Source: Dactylonectria macrodidyma
Taxonomy: Eukaryota > Ascomycota > Sordariomycetes > Hypocreales > Nectriaceae
Assembly (NCBI GenBank): GCA_020744425.1
Contig: JAGMUV010000003.1
Span: 1-64,000, forward strand
Length of the DNA stretch: 64,000 bases
Direction of reading: 5' to 3'
The notes under the pieces are model-generated. The model worked only from the letters and a program-made list of their open reading frames with translations, was not told the DNA's origin and made no database searches. Below, piece by piece: positions 45,018 through 56,291 of this stretch (position 1 is its first letter; the number at the start of each line of letters is the position of its first letter). A program made the position numbers and the translations under genes.

Positions 45018-46863
45018 TCAAAGTATACCGATGGCTTTCAAGTTTCTGTTAAGAATGACATTCTGGACAGAACTGGAGATGAGTCTCCGCCAGTTGTAAT
45101 CGGTCGCCTCGCCAAAATGAGAGTCCAAGCTGAGATGTGCTCGGTTAACCTGACTGAATCGGCGGCGGATGTACTTCGCTGCCTCAAACCAGTCCAGGCT
45201 ACCGGAGTAGTCTGGAAAGTAGTTGCTGAGGGGGTTCCGAGTCAGCTTTTGCCTGAATTCGCAGACATTCAACAGCAGGAGGAGGATCGAACTTCTCTCG
45301 CACCACATGCTGTTGACCACCCTGTCGAAATGGAAAAGGGATTCCATTAAACCGTTCTGGTTCCTCCCGTCAAGAACTTCGTTATAGCGACAAAGATCGA
45401 CTATGAATATGATCAAGGTTGTGTTCTCGATATGATGGTTTATCTTCGTCCAGCTCGATCGATCGTCAGCCATGTTCAACAAATGCAGTTTCAGTAGATC
45501 CATATCCAATTCGGCCGAGCGGATTCCCAGACCAATTTGAGGGGCCTTCAGGCAATCTTCATGGCTCGGAACGTAATCAGTTCGAGTAATCTCATCAGCT
45601 CTCTCCACAACCCTAGAAGATCCGTCAGCTTGGGATGTATGTTCTCTTCCGGAGGCTTAATTACCATTCGGCCCAGCTGGGGAAGTAGTCTATCGTCTCG
45701 AACATTGCATCACGGAACTTCTCGTTGGACCACAAACCCTGCAGGGCTCGTGCTCCTGCTTCTGTTCGATCTGTGAAGGCTTGACTATGCGACTCGACGT
45801 TGAGTTGGTCAATGTAGTCTCCGATAGTCAATCCTTTCTCATCCACGAAACACAAACTCATATCCATAAGTCTTGCAACGGCACGTCTCATGCAGTTCTG
45901 AATAAGTTCAGTGTCCTCACTTGAGAGCTCACTTGAAGACCCTAGGCAATTCGCCTTCAGGGCAGTGATGAAGGTGTTGGCCAGAGAACTGTCTTTGCCA
46001 ATAATCACTGCTTTGATCACTTTTCCAGCCTGAAGCCGCTCCTCCATAATGTGTTTATCGATTGCCTCAGAGCGGGCTGTCTCCTGCACCTGTCGTCTGG
46101 CTTCTGCTTGATGTCTGGCTCGCTCTCTCACTAGCTCTATCAATCCGGGCGCCGCATCTTTGTACACCTTGGATGCCCAGAGCAGGCGATCGAAGACAAA
46201 GTCCCTGGAGATTTTGGTCAATGTGTCGGTGAGCTGACTCACGACCGAGTCCGAATCTCTGTGAACATAGAGCGAGGCGACGTCGTCGTCGATTCTCCTG
46301 AAGGCCCTCCGACTGCGGACCTTTTCCAGGAGGCTTTTCTGCTCGGCAAGTGTCTTGCTATCATTGCGCATTAGGTTGCCGCTCAGGTGCGGGCCTGGAT
46401 TGAACCGGGGGAAAGTATACAGGGAAACTCACCAACTGTACGCTGTGAGGAGTAGGTTTAGAGCGCTCGTCTGCCGCTCAATCATGTTCTGCAAGTCATT
46501 GACAGATTTCCCTCCGAGGGCGGCCTTGATCTTGGCCTTGATGTTGAACTGCGCGCCAGCAGCCCCCCGGAGTTTAGAGAACTCGGCGTCCAACCGGTCC
46601 ATTAGCATGCCGCAGCACGAAATGGCGTCGCCGAGATCCATGATCAATTGGTGATGGGTCTCTACAGGCTCTGAGTCCACCCATTCCCGGATCTTGGCCA
46701 GCGCGGCCCTAAGCGCCGTGAGTTGTGCGACAATGCAGGTGACGGTGAAACTAGCGTTGGTGAATTGGCTTTGGAGGTCGCGTAGGGTAGCGATAGCTTT
46801 CGTTATCACGTCGATGATGCCAAGGATAGCACCGACTGCGCCGACTGCCGTTATGGGGTCCAT
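45018..46863 (-). CDS. STAND-type N-terminal domain fused to a degenerate G-protein alpha subunit
   Basis: Three exons: 46863-46433, 46381-45665, 45612-45018 (1743 bases, 580 residues); introns of 51 and 52 bases, in-frame joins. Residues 1-140 (MDPITAVGAVGAILGIIDVI onward) match the helical HeLo-like/SesA-like N-terminal domain that precedes NACHT or NB-ARC in fungal NLR-like proteins. The rest aligns with heterotrimeric Gα, ending with RTDYVPSHEDCLKAP, NQNGLMESLFHFDRVVNS, NPLSNYFPDYSG and QVNRAHL. The GTPase motifs are lost: GAGESGKS is GKDSSLAN, DVGGQ is NMADD, NKxD is NVCE, TCAT is GEAT. The reading frame is clean, so the protein is probably made but unlikely to bind GTP. No N-terminal myristoylation Gly is present. 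Confidence 0.85.
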
Positions 46864-47851
46864 ATCGTTAGTTTAGCTGTATTGAATAGAGAAGTCTGGT
46901 GAGATGTTTTGGTTTTAAGAGCACGCAGCTGGACTGGCGAGAGCTGCTTGCTCAGAGCATAGCGGCGGTGCTCGCCCTCTAAGGTTAAGGCGCACTCAGC
47001 CGCACAACCAAGCCCCCACCACTACCGCATCAGCTGAAGGCCACGCTCATCAGCGACGTTGTCACTAGTAGCCGAAAAGAGGACAGCAAGAGGTTGCGGC
47101 TAAAAGGCGAAGAGAGGGCGAAGATAGGGATACGCTCGGCATGAAAATGTCCACTTGGAGTGATTTTACGGAGCCACAGTACTCTATGGCTGAGACTGAT
47201 GGCCACTCTACTCTTACATCATACTGTTGAACGGTCCATAATGTAGGCCACCACCACAACAGGAGACGAAACGGGTTAGCGAAATGGGATGTGGGGACGC
47301 GACAAGCCACAGAAGGCTCAGCTCCGCCACAAAGGAAGCTAGATTGAGTTCAACAGTTGCCGGTTTTCTCCCTCTGCCATTTTCTCCCTCTTTTTTTTCC
47401 TTCTTCAATCTCCTCCCGACTAGTCCTCAGATAATTCCGCTAACCCTAATTGTCTTTTCGCTCAGCTTTTCCAGTCTCTGCTCGGCCTGCGTCATATCCT
47501 CAGGCACTGCGTAACCTTAGACAAGAGCATGATACCGTCTAGTGACCTGCACCGGGACAGCTGCACGTATAGGCTATATGTGTCGGAAAGCCAACGTGGC
47601 ACTTCAGATGACTTCATCGCGTGTATTGTGTCTATGTCCCTATCCTCTCCCCGTTGCCCCTATTGTGATCGCTTGAGTGCATGTCTGTCGACTAAAAGTT
47701 GGGGCCTGAGGTATCTACACCAATGGGCAGTCTTAACCCTGAAGGTCACTATGTGACCACCCGATCAGATGCTTCACCAATCAGGAGCATCTTCTATATT
47801 CCCAGGCGTTATAATGCGAACAAAAGAGATCATGGGGCTCACAGAACAAAC
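46864..47851. other. Intergenic region, no gene supported
   Basis: Upstream of the Gα-like gene and beyond the truncated 3' end of the Hsp70-like pseudogene. A pyrimidine-rich tract (47370-47470) is the only notable feature. Confidence 0.4.
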
Positions 47852-49523
47852 CTCGTCCTTGGAACCACGTTGAATCGCTGCTGTGATTTGGCTTTCCATA
47901 ATAGAACCTATGCCTTCAAGTCGCTCGCGAAATATGTCTCTAATCTTGTTCCTACATCGCCATGAGCCTTCGACTCACTGGTCTCTTTGGATGTGTGGGC
48001 TGGGGACTTACACCTGAATGCTGATGCTTCCTCTCCTGAAGCCTTTGCGGGGATTATCGCGGAGTCCAGAAACCGCAAATTGTTTGTATCCTTCAGCTTT
48101 ATAGCAATCAAAAGACCGCTTAATCCAATACCCAAACTGATCGATCATAATCTTTTCGACAATCCCTTTGATAGTCTCCGTTCCTTGCTCAAGATATGTT
48201 TCATCGGCAAGCAGTTGCTGGAGATGGGTTTGGAAGCTCTGGTTGAGGTAGCTAGATCCGTGGAGTCCGCCTGTCCGCATGTGAGATTGAGAAACATGGC
48301 AATGCCGTGTGTACGATTCTTACCTCCAGGTGGTACCACTTCCCGGCTAAGTCTCAGAGGTGCTTCGTTGCTGATTTCGTACGTATTGGCATTAACAGTG
48401 CCGCCACCTTGGGGATTGTGAGTCGCTGCCGTAATCAACTAGCTTCAACTAGTCATGCCTGCATCCAAGAGAACAAACACATCGCTGCACTATGTCGTCA
48501 GGTTAGCGGAGTCGGCGTGGGTCAAATTGAGCACCGTATTCTTACCATGAGTCCGCCCTCTGCTGTGAGCATGTGTGCTGCAGCAGCTTCCGACTCGGAA
48601 ACAATGAAGAGATTCTCTATACTGTTATTTTATATATCGACGCCCTGGAACCTGGCGCGTTGCATGGCAATTGCCAAGCATATATGCATATTCCGGCAAG
48701 CTATTTAGATCCAGATTGCGGAAACGCAAAGCACAATCTCTTTGCAATAGCTGCCATCAAAACCCCCATTTAAAAATTCGGACTGTATGTACTGCAAAAG
48801 ATAGGTGAGAAAGTCAGCGATAACATGAAGGTGCCCTTTGATGACCCTACGTGCCCGAAGTTCATCCAGAGTAGATTCAAGGTCTCTTCTAACTGGTGCA
48901 GTGTTATCACTACTATCGAGCAAGAGCTTGAAGCGTGACAATGGTTAGTTCGAGCCATCAGCGTGCGTCGCAGGCAGTGACCAGAGTTCATGGACCTGGT
49001 ATCCCCATCGAAATTTATCTGAATGGTTGGTCAATATTACCATGTCATCATCTCCACCCTGCCAGGTCCTATTATCATGATTAATGCCAAAGTTGTAGTC
49101 GAAGAAATCTCGGTAGATGTCTCCGTCACCGTTTTCAGAATCTTGATTCATAGCATCTAAACTCTCCTGGTCACGGAAATGCCGGTCTAGAGGGTACATA
49201 ACTTCAGTAGGGACATCCAGAAGCATCTGATTATTAGAGGTGAAGTTCCAACTGTCAGGGAAGTTTCTAATGGAACGGATGGATCTCGGATCGATGGAGT
49301 CGCCGGAGGAGCCTTGGGGTACAGCGACATAGGAAACAGCCGAGTAGGTGGTACTGAAGTCCACAGCGATAATCAGTCGGTTTGGTGGAGCGCCGTCGCT
49401 GGTGCCATCCAGTATTTCGGAGCTGACGTGATCTGGGACAGCCTCGTGGTTGGTGTGCAGACCCTGATGATAGGACGCATCACCTCGACCAAGGGTGTCC
49501 GTCGGCGCTCTTGAGGAAGACAT
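47852..49523 (-). pseudogene. Hsp70-like ATPase pseudogene, 3' truncated
   Basis: It starts at 49523; residues about 50-70 read LIIAVDFSTTYSAVSYVAV, the phosphate-1 loop of fungal Hsp70-like (HSPA12-type) proteins with Gly changed to Ser. The same frame continues through TAA at 48945-48947 (CAA expected) into LSRFKLLLDSSDNTAPVRR. Two more TAA stops follow near 48705 and 48650, then FIVSESEAAAAHMLTAEGG. Inferred introns are 48490-48545, 48408-48458 (GC-AG), 48271-48323 and 47940-48011. Later exons give FVLLDAG|GGTVNANTY, SREVVPPGG|GLHGSSYL and IFRERLEGIGSIMESQ. Homology stops at 47852, so part of the ATPase domain and the C-terminus are missing. Not functional. Confidence 0.85.
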
Positions 49524-49865
49524 GAAGGGTCTCGTGAGGGCTCATCGGAGAGAAGAGGGAGGTAAAGCCGATACTATTAAAGACGATTCCCTGCCCTGAA
49601 TGAACCTCGAAGAGCCACACACCTGCCCCCCTTTGCAGCTGCTTTCAGGGCATTGTCGCCGCCCATTTTAGGCAGGCACAAAGGCATACCCAAGGCGCTT
49701 CTGTAACGCGTTGGCCAGTAGTAGTCTTTTGGTGGTTGTCGAGTATGCGATATGACATCATTAAGTGCTGCGCCGCTATGTTGGCAACCAACACATGAAA
49801 CCCCGTAATCTTGTTGGCCCCTTTTTGTCGTCGAGCTCCCTCAGACAACTCCTCGCCGTAACACC
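49524..49865. other. Divergent intergenic spacer
   Basis: 342 bases between the Hsp70-like pseudogene (minus) and the plus-strand pseudogene at 49866; presumably both promoters lay here. No repeats seen. Confidence 0.5.
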
Positions 49866-52028
49866 ATGGCCAGGCGCAAGACGAAGAAGCCCAAGCTGGC
49901 TCTCAAATCCACATTCACGCCTAATCTCCGGGTTTGGAGTGACGACGACCGCCGTGAACCGCTGGCATATCTGAATTGGTGTGTGCAGTCCGAAGTCGAT
50001 TTTGAAACCACAGTCATCGGTCATTTAAAGAGAGTTACGGGCAGAGATTTCTCCAGTCGACAGGTTCGTGATAAGCTACGGAGAGAGTGGAACAATGTCG
50101 GGAAATGTGACAAGTTTGAGGATTTGTATGCGCAAGGCACAGCAGGTCTCAATCCTTCACCTGAGGAAGACCAACTTTTCGAACAAATACTAACCCGTCT
50201 CGGTCGTCCAAATGTTCGGTATCGCTTACGCAGCGCTTCTTCGGCGCTCAATACGCGATCCCGCACTGTGTCAACAGACATAAGAAATACACAGCAGATG
50301 GTATGTGAAAACTGGTCGAATGGCCCTGAGATTAGTGCAAGCTGACTTAAACATGACATACAGATGGATACTGGACGCCTCTTACAATCAGCACATGCTA
50401 CCGAGAATGTCAGTGACGACGAGCCTGAACGAGATCACCCACCCAACATGGTGAAAGGAGAAGAGGACTCAGAACTCAGCTCCGTTGCTTCATTTGAATG
50501 CCCCGATACGGAACTGGATGCTTCGTCTGCGGCTGCGGAAAACACCTGCCGAAGCTTCTGCGCCAGCGCGGGCGACGTTTTGAACGAGGCAACTGACCTC
50601 CAGGTCACACAGACAGAGCTATTGAAGCAAAAAGGCAACGTTTTTTCTTTGCGAAACCGACTTCCTGAGAAGGAGAGGGAGCTTAATGATATGCATCACT
50701 GCAGCCGAGCCGCGATCGCAGACCAATATCACTTACGCCAGCAAATATTAAATCTTAGGCGATAAATCGAAGTAAAAGACCGCCTATGGCAGCGCACTTC
50801 TGAATTCGAATTGGACAAGCTAGGATTATCCAAGAGCGCGGTCCAGCCAGAATATAATCTTCCTTATCATGGCATCAACGACACATGCTCATTTATTTGC
50901 GACATGGATCCCAATGAAGGTCTTCTTGAGCATCACGGTGATTTTCACCAATCAGCACAGACTTGATCATTTATGACCTCGGGCTGGAAGCTGGGTCGCC
51001 TTCTTTCTTATTGTCATATAGAGGGGGTCTGTGAGGTGCCTCCTGAGAAGAGTGAGGGACGCAGCTTAATAGCATCTCAATAGCAGTAGATTAGAAGGTA
51101 GGGGTCATGATAGATACAGTCTGATCGCTGACCTCTCCCTATTCTAGGGGTCGGCCCCCTTATATACATGCCCTCGCCGGTGGCTAGCTACAAGCTAGCC
51201 CGGCCCTCGCTGGAATCCTCTGTCAGGCCTATAGGCACGTGACAGGGTCCGAAAGCATAAGCTATTTCCATCCCTCGTAGCTGCTGGGATTTTCGAGCTC
51301 GTCTTCAAACCAGTCTTTCCCGAGATCCAAGCTCTTGATTCCCCGCTCTTAAACCAATACCGAAAGCATATCCTCACAAAAGGTAAGTTAAGGGTACTTA
51401 CTATTTCAACAACTGATGACTAAAGTGTTTCTTAGACAGGAAGGAAGCCCTTCGTCAGCTCGACCTCATCGCCCTCAAATCCATTACATCAGAAGAGCAT
51501 TTCGAGACAGAGGTTATTCCAGACAAAGCCAAATCGCTAGCTGAGTTCATTTTGCCCGGGTTACAATTCTTTTTACTCCCTGAGAGTCGCAACATCGACC
51601 ATAGTTCAATACAACATAAACAGGAAATCTCAGCCGTCGCTCAGCTTCAGAACACTCTATGCCAGGCCTTATATCTCAAAGTTGAGCTTGCACTTTCTAA
51701 CACCGGCTTCAAGTTCATCTTTTTCAAGCCTGGCGATCCGTTTGATGCAAATAGTATGCAATGGGACAGCAGCCAAGCTGGAAGCTCCCGAAACAGTGGC
51801 CAAGGCATGCAGTCCAGCCTACTGAGCGTTAAGAACTCAGAGAAGAACGCTTGTATAAAGCCGTGCCTCCTTCCAGCACTGTATGCACTACCGTCGCAGA
51901 AGGCTCATGAAAAGCTTGGGGACTCGGCACTGCATTTTGCTACTAGCTATAACAAGTGCGTGACAGAAGCGGCGCCAGAGGACCTAGAGTCACTGAGTCT
52001 TGTAGCTAAGGCAGTTGTATTGGTGTGA
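49866..52028 (+). pseudogene. Unknown fungal protein gene, broken by two stops and a solo LTR
   Basis: One frame can be followed through exons 49866-50300, 50364-51382 (with the LTR 51030-51244 inside) and 51436-52028. Introns of 63 and 53 bases are GT-AG. The N-terminus is basic (MARRKTKKPKLALKS), then a helical segment (LAYLNWCVQSEVDFETTVIG, RQVRDKLRREW) like Myb/SANT-type putative DNA-binding domains. An acidic region and a coiled coil (LPEKERELNDMHH) follow. Breaks are TAA at 50763-50765 (CAA expected, frame continues IEVKDRLWQRTSEFELDK) and TGA at 50965-50967 (CGA expected). Removing the LTR and one GGGTC copy restores SYCHIEGVRKHKLFPSLVAA. The C-terminal region is unrecognised. A shortened 278-residue product could still be made. 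Confidence 0.7.
51030..51244. mobile_element. Solo LTR, 215 bases, in the unknown gene
   Basis: TGTGAGGTGCC to GGCACGTGACA, flanked by a perfect GGGTC duplication (51025-51029 and 51245-51249). It contains TATATA at about 51171. It is not RIP-mutated. It is unrelated by eye to the copia LTRs in this window. Confidence 0.9.
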
Positions 52029-52480
52029 AGGGCGGATGTGCGGTAGTTATTAAGTATCTAGCCATCTTATGCGTTTGTTGTTATATGGTCGTTCATTAGG
52101 CCAGATTGGGCTTGTTTAAGTTTACTACATACATTTGCCCGTTATAATGTGCTGTATATAATGCTGAGATATATAATACAAAAGCTTCATGATAACAAGG
52201 AGAGATAAGCAGCTTGCATTCTCTTCCACCTAGTCTAAGTCCTCTATTATTACAAGAGTTGGGCAATCCTTTGCTAATATCTGAAGTTTAGTGGCGCAGG
52301 ACTGGAGCCGTGATTTCACTCCAGCAACAGACGTTTCTTAGGTACCTGAGTCATTGTTCTCGCCTTTCTGTTTTCGTACTCTTGTGTCATTAATATTCAT
52401 ACTGGCATCTCTCATTACAACAGAGGAGGCTTAAGAAGCGTCCCTTATTGCCGCAGTGCTAAACGACGCAACCCATAGCC
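52029..52480. other. Intergenic spacer between convergent genes
   Basis: No gene or repeat recognised; slightly AT-rich. Confidence 0.5.
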
Positions 52481-54153
52481 TCAGGCTTCCCAAAGGCCTT
52501 CCTTCGCCCACATCCGGATATCATCTCCTAGCTCTTGGCCCTGCTCAACCTTGATCACATTCTTAGTAGCAAGCACCAGGCATTCAAAGAACATTCTAGT
52601 TGCCTCGGCCTTGGTGGTCCGATGCTCAGGAAGCACGTCTTGGAAGATAACAGAGGTGCTCGCTCGCTTGCCAGGGCTGCTCGCAGCTTCGGGTCCGAAT
52701 CGACGTCGCAAAACGTTGACGGCATGCTCGGTAGCTATTGAGATAGGGGGGCGTTCAGCGAGCGGAACGAGAGGGGTAGCGATACCCTCGAAGGCGGGAA
52801 TTTCAAGCATCGGTTCCTCACCGACCACGCTCTCCTGCTCCAGAGCTCCAGATCCAAGACCGAATTCTGAGCCTTCGCTAATTTCTAGGCGAGGCGACTT
52901 GGAAACGCCGTATTCCGGCTCAACTTCACCGACCCTGATAGGGCGCTTCCGCTTCCGCTCTCTCGGCTCTTGAATAGCACCCAGAGAGAGCATTCCCCGC
53001 AGTTCAGGCGCCCACGCGGAGCTTCGTCCTTCCATCATAATAGAGGAAACGAAACCGCCGGTCTTTTGCATCTCAATTAAGGCGGCAAATAAAGGGTTCC
53101 GGGGAATGAATGTCGTAGGTTTTGTAATGTTATCACGGTTGGCTTGCTGCTCCTGAATTTGGCTGCTGGATAGAGAAATCTCCTCATCAGGGACCAGGAT
53201 CCTCCGTTTCTTGATACGTTGCTCGGGTCGTCGCACAAGAGCGCGCTGTTCTTCCCGCTCCTGCGGTTCAACTCGGCGGAGTGAGGTATACTCGGCCTCA
53301 ACCTCCCGGGCAAGTGCTTCGTCCATCTCGGAGAGCGGGGATTCAGTAATTCGAGCGCGACTGATGTCGGCCGGGTGGAACTCGAATTCCTCACCTCCCA
53401 TTGGAATCTCCTCAAAGCCTAGCTCGATAGCTGGCTCGCCCTCAGTGCCCTCTTTCTCGGGCGGCATGGCTTCCAGCTCGCTAACCATTTCTTCCTCAAT
53501 CGGGCGAGGAGCTGGCGCTTCTCGGCCAAGTTCAATACCAAAATCAAGTTCAAGGTCAAGGTCAAGACCCTCCATGGGCTCCAACACTTCCTCAAATAGG
53601 CCAGAGTAATGACTAGGACTAAATTCTTCTGGCAAGTAAATGCCAAGTAAGCTGTCGCCGCGCCTGCGGTCAATTGGGCCCGCTTCCACCTCCTCTATCC
53701 AGGACAGAAGCCAGTTTACGTCAGGAGGAGGGGGGATTTCGAAGTCATCATAAGGTATTACCTCATTGGGAAGCGTGAGTGCTTCGCGGTCAGGGAGTTG
53801 TCTGCCGATGGGAATATCATGGTCTATGATGGATCGGAAGGCCTAGGCATCTCAGTATTTTGTGAGACGGAAAAGAGAGTGTTATATACCATCTTCATCA
53901 TTGTCCAAGCATCGTCACAATCATCGAGCAAGTAACGCGTCTTGCGCTGGTAGATTCGAACAGCACCAATTAGTAACTGGCTGCTAAGTCGCAGCGCCAT
54001 AGGCACCGTGCTGGGCGTGGTAATGACGGCTATGCTATCAGTGATATTCGATTGCAGAACATGTTTCTTAGAGAGCTTGCGCTGGAGGTTAGCCGCAAGC
54101 CAGATGCGGGCGAGCGGCCCACTCTTCTGGAGCAGGGTCTCCGAGTAGAACAT
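52481..54153 (-). CDS. rad21: Rad21/Scc1-type cohesin kleisin
   Basis: Two exons: 54153-53890 and 53842-52481 (1626 bases, 541 residues), one 47-base GT-AG intron, phase 0. The N-terminus MFYSETLLQKSGPLARIWLA with KLSKKHVLQSNI and the later LLDDCDDAW is the kleisin domain that closes the cohesin ring on SMC3. The C-terminus (TSVIFQDVLPEHRTTKAEAT, then RMFFECLVLATKNVIKVEQG) is the winged-helix domain that binds SMC1. The middle is acidic and disordered, as in other family members. It acts in sister-chromatid cohesion in the nucleus. Some usually conserved N-terminal positions are altered, and it lies in a repeat-rich region, so it may be a second copy rather than the core gene; a Rec8 relative is less likely. 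Confidence 0.88.
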
Positions 54154-54870
54154 GATGCCGGAAAGTCGAGAGCGAAATGTTGCGATGGGTTTAAGAGCAA
54201 GTCGCGTGGGTAAATATAGTCTCTAGGGGCGTTGGAAATTTGCGCGGGGAAAAAAGCCCAGCAATGAAGTTGCTGTACGCGCTTCAGCGGCAGCAAGAGG
54301 CATAAAATTAAAGCCAAAGAAAGTGAGTGAAAGAGATATTTTGCAATAATAATCAAGACCGAAAGCGACGATAGGTGAAAATGAAATGTGAACGGGGCCT
54401 GAACATTAAAGACCGCGTTTTGCCCTAATGTGACTGCTATCACTGGGGGTGACATTCATTTATTTAGGCTGAAGATAGCTGACGTTAAAACGATGGCTGG
54501 AAAGTCTGGCGTGCTGTATGAGTCCCTAGCGTTATGCACCGAGCCAGCCTGCCTGACGTTACCATTGCGTCGCTAGTGAGTTAAATTGAGAGGAGCGCGG
54601 TACCTGCTTATTATATAATAATACATCACTTTATTTAATCTCTATTTATAATTGCCTTTTTCTTTCACCTATATTTATATATATATATATATATATTACC
54701 TTGTTATCCTTTCTTATTTATCATTCTTGTAGTTGAGGTTGGGGCTGGATTAAGGTTTGTTAGCTTAGTAGTGTGTGTTACCTTTAGTTAGGTTACATTG
54801 CTAAAATCTCCGAAGTGGTTGATTGCGTCATGCTCGCGCCTTTTTTGCGTCAGGCTCGTGTTATACACGC

Positions 54871-54937
54871 ATTGTCCTCGCGTTGTCCTCGCGTGGTCCT
54901 CGCGCTGTCCTCGCGTTGTCCTCGCGTTATACTTGCG
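54871..54937. repeat. 11-base minisatellite, about 5-6 copies
   Basis: Tandem TTGTCCTCGCG with single-base variants. Confidence 0.9.
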
Positions 54938-55227
54938 TTTGGGGTAGGCGACATAGATATTAGCTGAGATCCTTTTACCTTTATATTACGACCCATGTAA
55001 GACCCAGGAAAGACCAAGCGGTCCAGTGCGGCAGAACCAGGCTCTCTTAACTCATAAAAAAGATAGATTACCAGGATTACTACCGATCCCGATCCTTATG
55101 ATCTATATAAGGAGGATTACAATACTAAGGAATGGATTATAAATAATCTAAGTAATCTAACTGTAAGGTTAGATTCACCAGGGTGCTGACAAGAGTCTTG
55201 AGGGTAGGTATCGCTGTATTCCAAAGC

Positions 55228-55321
55228 GTTCACTTGCCGAGCATTCCTCGAGTGCCCGGCGCGTGAACTGCATAACTACTGTGGCCCTCTATCTAGGGCC
55301 CTAGCCCTAGGCTGCGGCCAC
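55228..55321. repeat. Pair of adjacent hairpins
   Basis: Hairpin 1 (55228-55268): GTTCAC and GTGAAC close a stem that continues with TGCCG/CGGCG and GCA/TGC. Hairpin 2 (55281-55321): GTGGCC and GGCCAC enclose a GGGCCCTAGCCC-rich loop. They are 12 bases apart in AT-rich surroundings. Confidence 0.7.
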
Positions 55322-55605
55322 CACTGTCGCAATAGTCGCCTTACGCTAACCTAGGATAGAGTTAACTAAGAAGTGCATATCTAATATAAGCAGCTCCTTA
55401 GTTATTAATATAACTTAATTATATTAAGTGCATTAGGCTTTACTATTACTAGACATAACTAATACTATTTAAGTAATAACACGCCCGATTCCTTACTAAT
55501 ACAAAACTAATCAGGATTACTCTACCCTAGACTCATGAGCCTAGTGTGGAAAGCCGATCGCCACAGTTACCTCCGCCTCCTAATTAGCTATTAACCGGTT
55601 TTTAA

Positions 55606-55842
55606 ATACGCTACCTCTAGATTGATGCGCTTCGTATAGTCCAAGACGACCTATCAGACTGGGAGCTTCAAGCGGCCAACATGGCAAACGTATATTCAAA
55701 CTCTTTTCTTACTCTAGCAGTAACACGATGCCCGAATAACGCCACGAGTCTCTTCCTCAGACAGATGGGCCAGTTTTCCTCTCCCGGGCTGTGGTTCGCT
55801 CCCAGCGAAGATAACGACCATATCACTGCAATTCAGAAATGA
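55606..55842 (+). pseudogene. HET-domain (heterokaryon incompatibility) fragment
   Basis: The plus frame reads IRYL, a TAG where the conserved Trp stands, then IDALRIVQDDLSDWELQAAN and MANVYSNSFLTLAVTRCPNN. This is the central block of the fungal HET domain (PF06985: YLWIDALCIxQDD, then MAxVYSxAxLTLxA). Both ends of the gene are missing: AT-rich sequence lies to the left and a TGA at 55840 to the right. HET proteins drive cell death on non-self fusion. This copy is dead; the TGG to TAG change is RIP-type. Confidence 0.85.
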
Positions 55843-56291
55843 GACCATATACGTACGGCCGCAACTTCATGTCGCCATCGGTGGTGCCTGTAGATCACCC
55901 ACACGCCGTCAGCACGAATTGGACTGACTATATATCATTTCGAGACGCCAAGGGCTTCTTCGGATATATGCAATCGGATGTTCGGATGTTCGGATGTGTG
56001 AGATTACGCCCTGTAGATGACCAGCCCCTCTCCCGCCGGATCGGAGATGTGCTCCGACTGGTAGGTTTTGTTGTCCTCTGTGTATGGATCCGATATTACA
56101 CCATCTTACTTCTCTTTCTGGCCAATTGAGGTCGTTAACTTACAACCAAGCTAGTAAGCAGTCACCAACAAATCCTATGTTCAGTCCGACGTAGAAGACG
56201 TAGGTATTTATACCTGCCCCGTGGACCTTGACCACGAACACACGCACAACAAAACCAACGGATTCACTACAATTATCAAGAATCAGTCGCA
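55843..56291 (+). promoter_or_regulatory. Upstream region of the TrpB-like gene
   Basis: A 96-codon frame (55839-56129) lacks motifs and is not called. The stretch probably holds the promoter of the gene at 56292; TATTTATACC lies about 85 bases before the ATG, and the A of GCAATGTC sits at the start. Confidence 0.35.

Larger units (their letters stand above)
54154..55605. other. Intergenic, transposon remnants and structured repeats
   Basis: It contains an (AT)n run at about 54668-54698, an 11-base minisatellite at 54871-54937, two strong hairpins at 55228-55268 and 55281-55321, and AT-rich RIP-like sequence at 55340-55600. No coding gene supported. Confidence 0.5.

Noticed and set aside
51012..51244. 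LTR beginning at TGTCATATAG
   Set aside because: TGTCA...TGACA ends looked good, but only a start at 51030 (TGTGAGG) gives a target duplication (GGGTC) and restores the gene frame.
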